From Muscardinus avellanarius (taxonomy: Eukaryota > Chordata > Mammalia > Rodentia > Gliridae): 64,000 nt of DNA. Positions 32,695 to 43,376 of this stretch are shown here, piece after piece (within the stretch, counting starts at the first letter, position 1; each line of letters starts with the position of its first letter). The notes under the pieces are model-generated. The model saw nothing but the letters and a program-made list of their open reading frames with translations, made no database searches and was not told where the DNA came from. The stretch covers positions 154,480,488 to 154,544,487 of the forward strand of contig OY726560.1 in NCBI GenBank assembly GCA_963383645.1, written 5' to 3'. Made by a program: the position numbers and the translations under genes.

Positions 32695-33190
32695 ACCCAA
32701 CCCGTAGTGCTCCTGAGGGGGAAAGAGTAATGCAGACACAGGACAGACTGGAAAGCCAGGGGCCTCACTCTTAGGCGAAGGCCTCTCTGGACACTGGTTC
32801 ACAGCTTTTATCCATTCTACAGGGGAGAGGGTGAAGTGTGGACACTTTTGTATATGTGCAGAGGTCAGGGTTGTTTAACTAGTAAAGATGCAGGAAGAGC
32901 TAGGGATAAAGTCTAACTGGACAGACTACAGAACAATTGTAGGGTCCTTGAAATAACAGCAATAAAACTGCTGAAATGTGCAGAAGATCCGTGAGACAAT
33001 GTTTAACAAGTGGAAAATTTGCAAATAGGTGTCAGCAAGAGACACAGGAATGTTTACCATGGAGAAACAGGCTGCTTTCAGTGAGTTCAGTGCCTGGCCA
33101 TGGCTTCCCATGATCCTTAGATCTTTCTAAGGCAAATATTAACCTGCTGCTGGCAGTTTCATCCTCCACAAAATTCATAATTAAAAATCT
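32695..33190 (-). repeat. LTR-like segment (endogenous retrovirus remnant), boundaries approximate
   Basis: On the minus strand it shows GGATAAAAGCTGTGAACCAG (TATA box then a possible start) followed by CCCTGGCTTTCCAGTCTGTC and CTGTGTCTGCATTACTCTTT, the usual look of LTR R/U5 sequence. L1 text flanks it on both sides. No clear TG...CA ends or target duplication were found. No viral genes are present. Confidence 0.45.
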
Positions 33191-33194
33191 TCCC

Positions 33195-33400
33195 ACCATC
33201 ACTGCAGACTCTGCAGCAGGAAACATGAAAGCCAGAAGGCAACTGAAAGACATCTTTACAGTGTTGAAGTAGGAAGGAAGGTAGCCATTTAGAATTCTAT
33301 AACCAGTGAAAAATCCTTCAAACATAAAGGAGAAATAAAGATGTTTTTAGACAAAGCAAAGACTGAGAGAACTCAAAAACTATTAATAGGAGTTCTTCAC
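33195..33400 (+). repeat. L1 fragment, sense
   Basis: GCAGGAAACATGAAAGCCAG, AGAATTCTATAACCAGTGAAAA, CTTCAAACATAAAGGAGAAA and ACAAAGCAAAGACTGAGAGA match a well-known L1 stretch. Confidence 0.65.
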
Positions 33401-33983
33401 AGTACAACATGATGACCTGGTCTATTTTGGTATAACATTATCCTGTGGGAAGATAACAGAGATGGAGGCTGATTGTCCAGCACTTCTGCACCAGCCGCCC
33501 ATGGCAATTTTGCATGGGTGGCAGATGCTTTTACTGTAGCCTGGTGCTTCATGCAATCCAGACTGGAGCAGTACTGCTAGTAAAACATTTTCTGCATAAA
33601 AAGGTAGTTATTGTTATTTGGTAACAACAGTAAAAAGAAAAAGAAAAGAAAAGCACCATTGTTATTTCCAGAGGACTTGCACATATGACCTGAATTACAT
33701 GGTTCAAATAGATTCTTTATAATAGTTTCCATTTGTGGAAGACTTTTTGAAGCATTTTCTAGGCATGGGGGAAATACCCAAGTAATAAGATTCGAATATT
33801 TTCATATAAGCTGGAGACATTAACTCATATTTTTTTCACTTGTATGAAGAGCTCTTGGAGTTGTATGTTTTAATGTTCAATACAAAAAATAATGTAAATA
33901 AAACTTGAAAGTGTATATAGGCTAATGCCTACTTTTCCTTTTACATGCTTCTGTTTTTGTTTCTGTTTGCTTTTGCTTTTAAA
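33401..33983. other. Unique AT-rich sequence
   Basis: No gene or repeat recognised. Confidence 0.4.
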
Positions 33984-33998
33984 AAAAGGCTGAGACTG
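33984..33998. repeat. Target-site duplication, left copy (composite element 2)
   Basis: AAAAGGCTGAGACTG is repeated perfectly at 34627-34641. Confidence 0.9.
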
Positions 33999-34626
33999 CG
34001 GCCGACATCGGAGCCTTCCATGAGGCAAGGCCGCTACTGAGGCCTCCGAGGCTGTATTGGAGCCTGCCTTGAGGCTAGGCTGGTGCTGGGGCCAGCGAGG
34101 CTGGGATTGGAGCCAGCTGAGGGGTTAGGCCAGTGTCGGGGCCAGCGAGACCAGAATCGGGGCCTCCCATGAGGCAAGGCCGCTGCTTGAGCCAGCGAGG
34201 TTTGGATCAGTCCACCGTGTAGCCAGACCACTACTGGGGCAGTCAAGAGTGGGATCGGTACTTGCAACACGGCATGCACAGAGAAATATCGCAGAAAATA
34301 AAAACCAGATGCTTCCCCTAATCAGCAATAACTAGGAGGAAAGGGGCAACAGGAAGAGGTCGAGTTATAGAAAGGGCCCTATAGTGAAGTAATTAAGGTG
34401 ACCAATCAGAGGGTATGGAATAGGGGAGGATGGAGCCTCTTTAAAACGCAGGAGGTACATAAACAAATGTATCAAAGTTAATCACCAAACAAGCATGGGA
34501 TCGAGGGAGGGGGAGGGAATGGGATGGGGGCTGGATGAGGGCTGATTGGATGATGTGTGCTTGTATATCCTCTCAAGTCTTGTATTCCAATGTGATGTAT
34601 GATTACAATGTACCAATAAAAAAAAG
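33999..34626 (+). mobile_element. SVA-like composite retroelement, 5'-truncated copy
   Basis: 628-bp insertion with a perfect 15-bp target duplication. It begins inside the VNTR (about four and a half 50-bp units, 33999-34235). It then carries the same 3' module as 3050-3448: GCATGCACAGAGAAATATCG, GACCAATCAGAGGGTATGG, TCTTTAAAACGCAGG and a G-rich purine tract. It ends ACCAATAAAAAAAAG. 5' truncation plus a short A-tail plus target duplication is the expected product of target-primed reverse transcription. By eye the 3' module differs from copy 1 at only a few percent of positions. Confidence 0.85.
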
Positions 34627-34641
34627 AAAAGGCTGAGACTG
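34627..34641. repeat. Target-site duplication, right copy (composite element 2)
   Basis: AAAAGGCTGAGACTG, a perfect match to 33984-33998. Confidence 0.9.
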
Positions 34642-36484
34642 ATGCTTTCCAAAGATATAGAAAACATTTATGTTAGAAAGGCAAAACATCTATTACTTTT
34701 ATATTTTATACTTTAAATTTCTAGAAGTTACTTTTTCATCAGAATATTTATTTATGAACTCAATAGAAAAATGCATATTTTTTATGGTGTAGTTGTACTA
34801 CCGCACTTTTTTTCCTAAGCATCTTAAATTCATGTTTCCTTTAAGAAAACGATTGCATATTAGCTAAAGTTGAACTTTATCTTGCTCAAATAAACAAGTA
34901 CAAACATAATACTTGCCTTTTTCAGTATTTTGTCTTTAAAAAAAAAAGAACCAACACACTGATTTGAATTTCAAAAGCTAAGCACACATTACATTTCTAA
35001 AAATAGTTGATAAAAGGCAAATTACTTAAATCTTCAGAATATTGGATAATTTGAATCTGGCCACTAATTCTGTTTCTATAACTTCAAATAGTTATGTTGT
35101 AATATTATGGCAACATAAACAGAATTTATATTTTGTTTTTAATGAACATAAACATAAAATTTGTATGCATAGAAACACTTGATTTAGAATTTTAAAATCT
35201 AAAACATTATTTAGCAAAGTAAAAAAGATACTTCGGTTGTGGGCATTTATATCTAGCAATTTTTCTATTTAAATGTTCTACAATTATGTAGTTTTTGTGA
35301 CCATAGAAATTAAGCCTTCATTGTTCCCATATCCTCTATTTCTTAGTGGGTGCTATTTAGAATCATCTCAATTTCAGAGAGATTGACTTTTTTAAAAGCT
35401 GTTTTTCTTGGGATTGAAGAATTACTTGAGGAAAACATTGCCTTCCTAAACACTGCTTATATAAGATGAATGGAGAACAAACGTAGAAGTTTTTACTCCA
35501 TTTTGGCTGAGTTTTGTGACTGGGTGGAATGATTCTAATGAGATTTCTGAAAGTTTTCTTTTCCTTTTTAAAAAAAATATTAGTATCTTTAGTGGGAAAT
35601 AAAGCACAAGGTTATAGAAAAATGTGAAAGTAATAGGAAAGGGGGAAAGGTACACTAGATGCTACTCACACACAGAGGGTTGGAGTAGCTATATTAAATT
35701 TAAGCAAAACTAACTTCAAGGCAAAATAGCACTAGGAATTAAAAAGATCAATGCACAATGGTAAAGTTTTCCTGAGAAGAAATAATAATTGTAAACTGGT
35801 ATGTATTCAGTCATAAAACCTGAAAATGTTATCATAAAACAAAACCTGAAAGAATAAGAAACCACCCATCAGTTTGGCAAAAGTTTTATTTATTTGTTTT
35901 ATATTTATGGGCATGACTGGAGGAAGTAGACGTTGCAGTGTCCTTGGAAGACAAGGGGGCGATAGCAAGCATGAACCCTCAACCTTGAGTCCGCTCTGGA
36001 GTTGCTGCGACACCCTGCCCTCCTCTACAGAGCCAGGCCAAGACGGGCCACTCCTCCAAAGCTGGCTTGGACCTGAGAAAATGGAAAAGGCCCCAGTGTA
36101 CCTGGATGGGAGAAGAGATAACCCATGACTGTTCATGTGACTCAACAACATACAGCAGCTAAAATAAAGGGATGGAGCTGTATGAGAGTCTCAAAAACAG
36201 AATGTTATCGACAACAAAATGCTATCATTGTTGCCCGGATGGCACTGCCTATGACTGATGGCATAGAGATGCCTGGCTTCCCTGGTGGTGTGACTCGGGG
36301 CATGTGAGATCTTACCTGTATGTCGCTTAGACACATGATCCTACGTGGCAGGATGCCCTCTCTCCTTGGATTGAATTGAACACAAGAACTCAGAAAACAG
36401 GTACTCCTGGTCTACAAGTCCAAAGTAGGTTCATGGAAGAAATTCCCCTGTGGAAATGCATGGAGAATCCTCTGGAAGAGGAAA
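34642..36484. other. Unique AT-rich intergenic sequence
   Basis: 34642-35660 is AT-rich, without recognisable transposon, and could contain conserved noncoding DNA. 35870-36480 is mixed. Frames up to 114 codons lack domains. Confidence 0.4.
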
Positions 36485-36486
36485 TT

Positions 36487-36526
<40 letters not shown>

Positions 36527-36546
36527 TTTATTTATTTATTTATTTT
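36485..36546. repeat. (TTTA)n microsatellite at SINE tail
   Basis: Pure TTTA tetranucleotide, the reverse of an (AAAT)n tail of the adjacent minus-strand SINE. Confidence 0.95.
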
Positions 36547-36748
36547 TGTGGTCTGGGAATGAAACCCAGAGGCATTTGACCTCCGAGATACACCCCCTGC
36601 CCTATTTTTTATTCCTTAGTTTTTGAAACAGGGTCTCATTAAGTTGTGGAGGGTCTCACTAAGTAGCTGAGGCTGTCCACGAACCGCGATCCTCCTGTCT
36701 CATCCTCCCAAATGCTGGGATTACAAGCGTGCGCCACCATGCCCGGCT
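36547..36748 (-). repeat. B1-dID dimeric SINE
   Basis: Minus-strand left half GCCGGGCATGGTGGCGCACG. Right half GGGCAGGGGGTGTATCTCGG. Flanked by TGGAAGAGGAA-type duplications near 36472 and 36748. Confidence 0.92.
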
Positions 36749-36759
36749 GGAAGAGGAAT

Positions 36760-37150
36760 TTAAATCATCTAGTCTTACCTTGCAAAAATATTCAGGAATG
36801 AAATTATTGAATAATCTCATCCGTGATTAATCCACTGGAAGATTAATAATTTGAATGGATGAATGGGGCTGTGACTTACACAGATGGGAGTGTGACCAGA
36901 GGAGGAAGGCCCCTGGGGCTGTTTCCTTGGGGGTTACGTCTGTCCCTCATCCCTTACTGTCTGACTCTCTGCTTTCTGACTGTCATTAGATGAGCTGCTG
37001 TCCTCTGACACACTGAGCTGCCATGATGTCTTTCATGAAGTCAGCCGATGATGGACTATATCTCTGAAATTATGAGCCAAGTATACCTTCATCCTCTATG
37101 TTGTCTGTGTTAGGTGTTTTGGTCACAGTCATGGAAAAAAGGACTAAAAG
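36760..37150 (+). repeat. MaLR/ERVL-type LTR, 3' part
   Basis: CTCTCTGCTTTCTGACTGTC, GCTGCCATGATGTCTTTCAT, CTGAAATTATGAGCCAAGTA and TTAGGTGTTTTGGTCACAGT follow the 3' half of a common MaLR-type LTR (GCCATGATG...GTGAGCCAAAATAAA...GGTATTTTGTCACAGC). Family not verified. Confidence 0.55.
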
Positions 37151-38587
37151 TCATACCCAGCCTTGAGAGGTTGAAGCTCGAGACCAGGGCCAGGACATGA
37201 GGCTGGACATGAAAATGGTGCACTGGTTGGCTGTGGTTGTCAATGGGCTCCTGCAGGATTCCCAGCACTACACTCTATGGGTATTTTCAGACACAAACTT
37301 AGGCTGGCCATTGTGACCCCAAACTGTACTAACGGAAACAACTAAGACCACAATTTTTGACTTTGATGGATCAATAGCTTTGGAAATACACAGGCTTGAG
37401 CTGTGGGTTGATTTTGTGGCAGGCTGGATCCAGGATGGGTGATTAATTTATTAAGTTGTTCATTGTCGGAAGTGCTTGGGCAAAGACATTGTCAAGCATT
37501 TGAGAAGTACCTGAGAGTTTTCTAACTGGATGACACTAAGCTGGATGAACTCTGAAGTTATTCCAAAGTCACATATTCTTCAATTCTAACTCCAGAGAGA
37601 TGGTCAAAGGAAACTCCTGCCTTCAGTGGCCCATGCTCTAGGGACTTTATCTTGTAGCAGTAGGGCAGAGTTGAGCTTCTAGATCCAGTTTGATGGGCGG
37701 ATATGACTGCCCACAAAGACTGCCAAAGGGACAACCAACGCTACTGGTGAGTCATCTTGGGGCAGATCTTCCTCAGCTGAAGGGATGCAAAGATGACATC
37801 CACAGTCACCCCAGAAGAAGAAAGGATGTGTTGGTTCCCTCTGTGCCACTTTTGACAATTGCTCACGTCTGTCAACATCTCCTATGAGTCATCTTTTCAA
37901 AAATGAGGAAGTAAGTCCCAATAGGGCCCAAGGAGCCTGAAATGTCACCAGCTCCATGTGAGACAGGCCTGCTCCCCTGGATAAATGGGGCAATTACTCT
38001 ACACATAGGAAAGGGGCTTGGGGACTTTTGAGTAGAAAGCTACCTGGAAACCAGTATCATGAATCCCTCCTCGCTGGATGCTCTCTTGGCGCCCAAGGAT
38101 CCATGTTTTCTGGCCCCCATGCATGACTCGGTATTAGGCAGAAGCATCAGGATATGTTCAGTTAATTCTCAAAAAGATTTCTGCTGACTCTTTAGTCTGC
38201 AGCTGGAGGGTCAAGACAAATACAACCCCTCGGTTTCTAGAAGCATGGAGAGCACCTCCACATTTGTCCCTGCCCATGGGGGATCCTGATAGATCAGGGC
38301 CTTCATGGGAGATGCAGAGTCAGGGTGGGGTGATTGCCCCTGAACACCCTCTCTAGCCTCCCTGCCTTCCTCCTGTATCTTTTCCAGGCCCCGCCGCCAT
38401 CATCCTAGGACACTTGCTTCCCTTACCCCAGTCTTTCTCGTCCTCTGACACTTGGCTCCACTGGCCAAGTTTTTACTAATCTTCTGTTTTCCCAGTTCAA
38501 CAATCCAGCTACTTGGAGCAAATTTCCTTTCCCCTATCGCACCCAGAACTTCATAATTGGGTCTTTCCTTAGATTGAGCAATTGACT

Positions 38588-38593
<6 letters not shown>
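37151..38593. other. Unique intergenic sequence
   Basis: No gene or repeat recognised. Confidence 0.45.
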
Positions 38594-38621
<28 letters not shown>

Positions 38622-38818
38622 AGTACTGGGGATGGAATTCAGGGCCATTCTACCCCTGAGCTATACCCCCAGCCCTATTTTTTATTCTTTATTTTGAAAC
38701 AGGGTCTCACTGAGTTGCAAAGGGCCTCACTAAGTAGCTGAGGCTGGCTGCGAACCTGGATCCTCCTGTCTCAGCCTCCCAAATGCTGGGATTACAAGCG
38801 TGCGCTACCACACCCCGC
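38594..38818 (-). repeat. B1-dID dimeric SINE with long A-tail
   Basis: The tail is a T-run at 38595-38621 (27 bases) on the + strand. Right half GGGCTGGGGGTATAGCTCAG and left half GGTGTGGTAGCGCACGCTTG on minus. GACTTTTGCC and GATTTTTGCC flank it. The long homopolymer tail suggests a young copy. Confidence 0.94.
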
Positions 38819-41374
38819 GATTTTTGCCTTATTTTATAACCTTGGATTCTTGAACCTCCTTTGAAGCCTATTGGAATGTCATTTCCTCATGATGTCTGTC
38901 TTTTCCTGGTCCTCAATTGAAATGAAACTTTCTCTGGGGCTCTTATAACATGTCATATCTATACTGATATGATAAGACCTCTCTGCCTATAGTACAGTGA
39001 CCCAGGTGAATGTCCCAGATCAACAGCAGAAGTTCTTTGAGATCATGAACAGCATCTTATCCAAACTATAGCTCTGGGAAAGATGCTTAGTATATAGGAA
39101 GTACTACAGTAAGAATTATGAAAATACTCCTCATCACATCTGAAATTTCCACCATACAGATATAACCAGACCACCCCCCCCCCAGACTAGAACATTATAT
39201 CACAGACTTTATTGCCTGTGGACAGCTCCCTTCAAATGTACCAGTTTGGTCATAAACAGACTGCATGATTTATATACAGGCATGAACCTAAATTTTTCTT
39301 TTAAAATACTCTGAAAATAAGTATCCTTTCAATTTATGAAAAATTCATTTTTTCTTTCATGTTATGAAAAATCTACAATGCGCACACAAAGGAAATAAGT
39401 GAGAACCTTTGGACAGGTTCTAGCTCTGCATAAACCTCAACCCACACAGCCTGGCCTCCTGCCTCTAATGACAAAAACAAATGGCCTAATGAGAATGGAA
39501 AACCGTCTCTCCATCGTCTGCACTTTGGGAATTTGCCTAAGCATTTGAAAATATAATTGGTTTAATTTTTATAAGTCTAACCAAATATTTTCCATCCCAA
39601 GTGTAATGACAATATTGGGCATAAATCAAAATTTGAAAAAAAAAACCATTGGTGCACAAAGTTGGCATTTTCCCCTGACATTAAAAATGGATAATGATTG
39701 AAAACCAGAAGAGAAGAAGCACTTGCTTGCACTGGGGAAGGAATAGAACCAAACAGTTCAGCTGACCACAGGAGGGAAAAATAAATGGAATATGAGGGAT
39801 GCTTGAAATAGCTTCCTGACCATCTCAGCCTGCAAATCTAAATGTCTTCCCCCCATTTGCTTTGCTTTTTCTTGGATGAAGCTGGCTGTCTCCCCAGTAA
39901 ATTGAGAAGCACCCACTTTGGTTTCTTCCCCAGGCTGCAGGACAGCTGCCTGACCCATGTCCCCAGGTACACCCCGCACTTACTGAATGTCAAAAGCCCC
40001 AGCTCTAAGCTGTCTCTTGCTGTCCAAGGAGACCTGAGTTAGGATGCTGTTACCAGCCACGGCAGAAGCCAGTGTCCTCAAATGGGGCTCTGTCACTGTG
40101 ACTTGAGCCCTCTGAGAGGCTTTGTATGTCAGTAGAAAAGGGGAGAGTGACATTTTCAAGATTAAGGCAAACCCTCTCTTGTTGCTACTGACGGGCAGAA
40201 ATGGATGTCGAGTTTTCGTGTCTGGGGAGAAATCAGGCCCACGCAGAGCTCAGGGCTCAAACTGTTGGACTTTTTCCCCCTAATGAGGGAAAGTTTCAGC
40301 TGCTCCAACATCCAATTTCTACCAGTTTAATTGGGTCCACTGTGCAGTCCAGTGAAGTCATGCCATCAGATTGCCGGGCAGAAGCGAGGTGCTGGGCACA
40401 CACGAGGCACTGGGCACACCTGTGTTTAACATTAGGCAGCTTTTACTGAGATGAGGCTCTGCCACTGATACCCATACATGGAACTTCTGGGTCAGATTCT
40501 CTCCATCTTGGAGAAAAAGGGCTCATGAAAAGTCCTCCTGGGAATTTAAAATGGCAAGGACCTTTGAGGTGTCACTGTGTGGCAAAGCAAAGGCTTCCAA
40601 GGAAGAAGATAAAGTGGGAGCATTGTGATCCACGGGGCAGCCTTCAGTTTAAAGGAAGATGAGAGCCTCGTGGTGACTTCCCTTGGCGTGTGTTTTGCCA
40701 TTGTCACATTTCTGGATGCATAGCAGACCCAAATCTCGGAATTGGTGATGTTGGAAAGATCCCACACCGGCAGATTTCATGAAAAAAAATCGAGTCTTTC
40801 TCAAAGGGGCAGAGACCTGCTGATGGGCCTTTGTGATGGAACCCAGCCTCTAGGACTCACTCAAGGCAAACAAACTTGTAAATACCTTAGGTGAGCAGTG
40901 GGTAGACTCATGACATCTGTCCTCTGGGGAGATAGGACAGAGGCCCAAGAATGGAGCTTCCCAGTCATTTCATTGACATAGATTCCCACCTGCACCCCTC
41001 TCCAGCAGGGCAGCCTTGGGAGAGATTCACCTCCCCCAGGCCCAGATTCCTCACTGGCACCATGAAATGCTGAGAACTATCTGGCAGGACTGTGGGAAGG
41101 ATGAAATGCAAGGTACAGGGAATCCAGAAAGCGCTCCTGTGAGGCGAGTTCTTGCTCTTCACTAGCAAATCTGGGTCAGAAGCAGGAGCTGGCGCTGTGG
41201 GGGGAAGAAATGTAGTGTTCCTGCACAAAGTACTGAGGACATAGGGGCAGGCCAAGCAGACCTCATCCCAGCACCGTGACAGCTGCTCCAGAGGGCTCAG
41301 GCCCGTGGGCTAAAGCTAGGGTCTATTCACTGGATTGTTATTTACTGATTCCCTTTATTATTTTTATATATTTG
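38819..41374. other. Unique intergenic sequence with MIR; candidate conserved segment 39230-39700
   Basis: 39230-39700 is repeat-free with many AT homeodomain-like cores (TAATTGG, TAATGACA). A MIR-like core (CAGATTCCTCACTGGCACCA, GGAAGGATGAAATGCAAGGT) is at about 41030-41160. C-run at 39173-39183. No coding gene. Confidence 0.4.
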
Positions 41375-41563
41375 TTGATACTGGGGATTGAACCCAAGAG
41401 GATTCTACTTCTGAGCTACATCCTCAGCCCTTTTTATTAATGTTATTTTAGGATTTTGAAACAGGGTCTTGCTAGGTTGCTGAAGCTGGCCTAAACCCTG
41501 TGATTTTCCTGACTCAGCCTCCCAAGTACTAGGATTGCAGGTGTGTACCACCATGCCTGGCTA
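41375..41563 (-). repeat. B1-dID dimeric SINE
   Basis: Minus-strand left half AGCCAGGCATGGTGGTACAC and right half GGGCTGAGGATGTAGCTCAG. Confidence 0.9.
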
Positions 41564-41999
41564 GTGAGTACTCTTTAATATGCCAGATTCAGTGCTGGCC
41601 CAAGGAATGAGATGGTGAGTGAGACAGATACTATCCAGTATCAGGGAGTTTACAGACTCAGACAAGGTGTGGAGAATGGAGGTCTACTTCTTAAAGGAAA
41701 ACACTGGTTTTAAGTTAGTCTTGTTACAATACTAAGTATATTCAAATATTAAGCTATGCATCAATAGCTCATTTTTTGTAGGTAGCTTCCACACAACTAT
41801 AAAAATAAAGCAAAACATTATACAAATAAAATATCAGCAAAACATTAAAACTAATAATATTGGAACTGTCACAGTGACTTGATGTGATAAACAATTCCAA
41901 TTTGCTGAACTAGATGTCCAATTTGGGATTTAAATGTAGAAAGTTGTTGCTTTGCTTTTATTCCTATATTTAATTTAAATTTTGCCTTTAAGAAAGTAC
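41564..41999. other. Unique or decayed repeat sequence
   Basis: The first part (GTGCTGGCCCAAGGAATGAG, then GAGTTTACAGACTCAG) resembles an old MIR-type element. The rest is AT-rich and unassigned. Confidence 0.35.
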
Positions 42000-42275
42000 A
42001 TTCATTTACCGAATGAGAGAAAATAATTGCAAATTATATATGTGGCAAGGGACTTGTATCCAAAAAAATATATATAAAGGACCTTTACAACTCAATAATG
42101 AAAATCCACATAGCCCAGTTTTAAAAATGGGCAAAGAAGCAGAGAATTTGAATATATATTTCTCCAAAGAAAATATACAAAGGACCGGTGTGCGCATGAA
42201 AAGATACCCAATATTATTAGTCATCCAAAATACACAAATAAAACCACAGTGAGGCCCCATCCCCCCAGGATGGCT
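42000..42275 (+). repeat. L1 fragment, upstream piece
   Basis: GGACTTGTATCCAAAAAAAT, CAACTCAATAATGAAAATCC, AAATGGGCAAAGAAGCAGAG and TCATCCAAAATACACAAATAAAACC are in L1 ORF2 3' order. The text then breaks off after CCAGGATGGCT and resumes at 42713. Confidence 0.75.
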
Positions 42276-42712
42276 CTGTCAACCCAAGTAAGAGGAGAGG
42301 GGTTCTCCAGAGATAACCCACACATTTGGGAATAAACAAAAACCACAGTGGGAATACATGTGGGAGTACCCAAAGAGACAAAGGAAGACAAAGATGCTTA
42401 AAAGTGAAACGAAAAGTGTTTCATCAATTTATAACAGTTATCTTTAACTACAAGATTAAATGACAAGGGTGGTGTCAGTCCAAAGTTGGCCAGATGGTTG
42501 CTGGGGAGACATCCTTTCAGAAGTATTTTTTTTGTATATGCAAAGTGTAAGGTTGTGTTGGTCTCTGTGTGAGATTGTGGCTCTGGCAGTCTTTTGTGAT
42601 GGTTGCCACCAATCATACGTGCAGGAGATCTATTCCTTCAGACCCCCCCAGCTTTGTTTACTTATTTATTGTAGTGATTTCATTTTTATTCTGACAACTG
42701 TCACATTTCTAA
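42276..42712. repeat. Insertion splitting L1, candidate solo LTR
   Basis: About 437 bp of non-L1 sequence between two pieces of L1 that are contiguous in the element. It starts TGTCAACCCAAG and ends near CTGTCACA, so TG...CA termini are possible. The 4-5 bp flanks are only partly alike. No viral genes. Confidence 0.4.
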
Positions 42713-43376
42713 TGATAAAGTCAGGTAATACCCAGTGTTGGCAAGAATGGGGAGAAATTGGAACCCTTATATCTTGCTGGTAGAATGTAAAATGGTACAG
42801 CCACCTTGGAAAACCATTTGGCAGTTCCTAAAGTGTTAGGCAGAGTCACCCTCTGCACTCTATGAGCCCAGCAATCCCACTCTCAGATACAGAATCAAGA
42901 GACTTGAAAGCGTGCACACAGCCGCATGTGGTCACAACAGGACTATCCCTAACAGCCCAAATGGAAGTGTCCATCATCTGGACAGCACACAGTCTAGTCA
43001 AGCAACTATTTTGTAATCAAAAGGAAGGAAGGTCCTGATACTTGCTACAACATAGATGAACCTTGAAAACACTACATTAGGTGAAAGGAGTTTTCCCCAA
43101 AGACCACACACTGTCAGATTCCATTTGCAGGAAATGTCCAGAACAGGCAAATCCATAGAGATGGAAATTCAGTGGTAATCCAGGTGTGGGGGTGGAGGAT
43201 GAGAGTTAGTGAGGATGAAGTTTCTTAACAGTGGTGGGAGGAACCAAAAGCTTCTGAAATTAGACATGGTGATGGTTCTATAACTCCAAATAGAAAACAT
43301 TGAACAGTAGACTTCAAATGGGCAAACTGTATGATGTGTTGATTATAATTCAATAAAGCTGTTAACAAAGAAAAAA
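42713..43376 (+). repeat. L1 3' end
   Basis: AGTCAGGTAATACCCAGTGT, GGTAGAATGTAAAATGGTAC, CCTTGGAAAACCATTTGGCA and the terminal AATTCAATAAAGCTGTTAAC. Confidence 0.85.
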
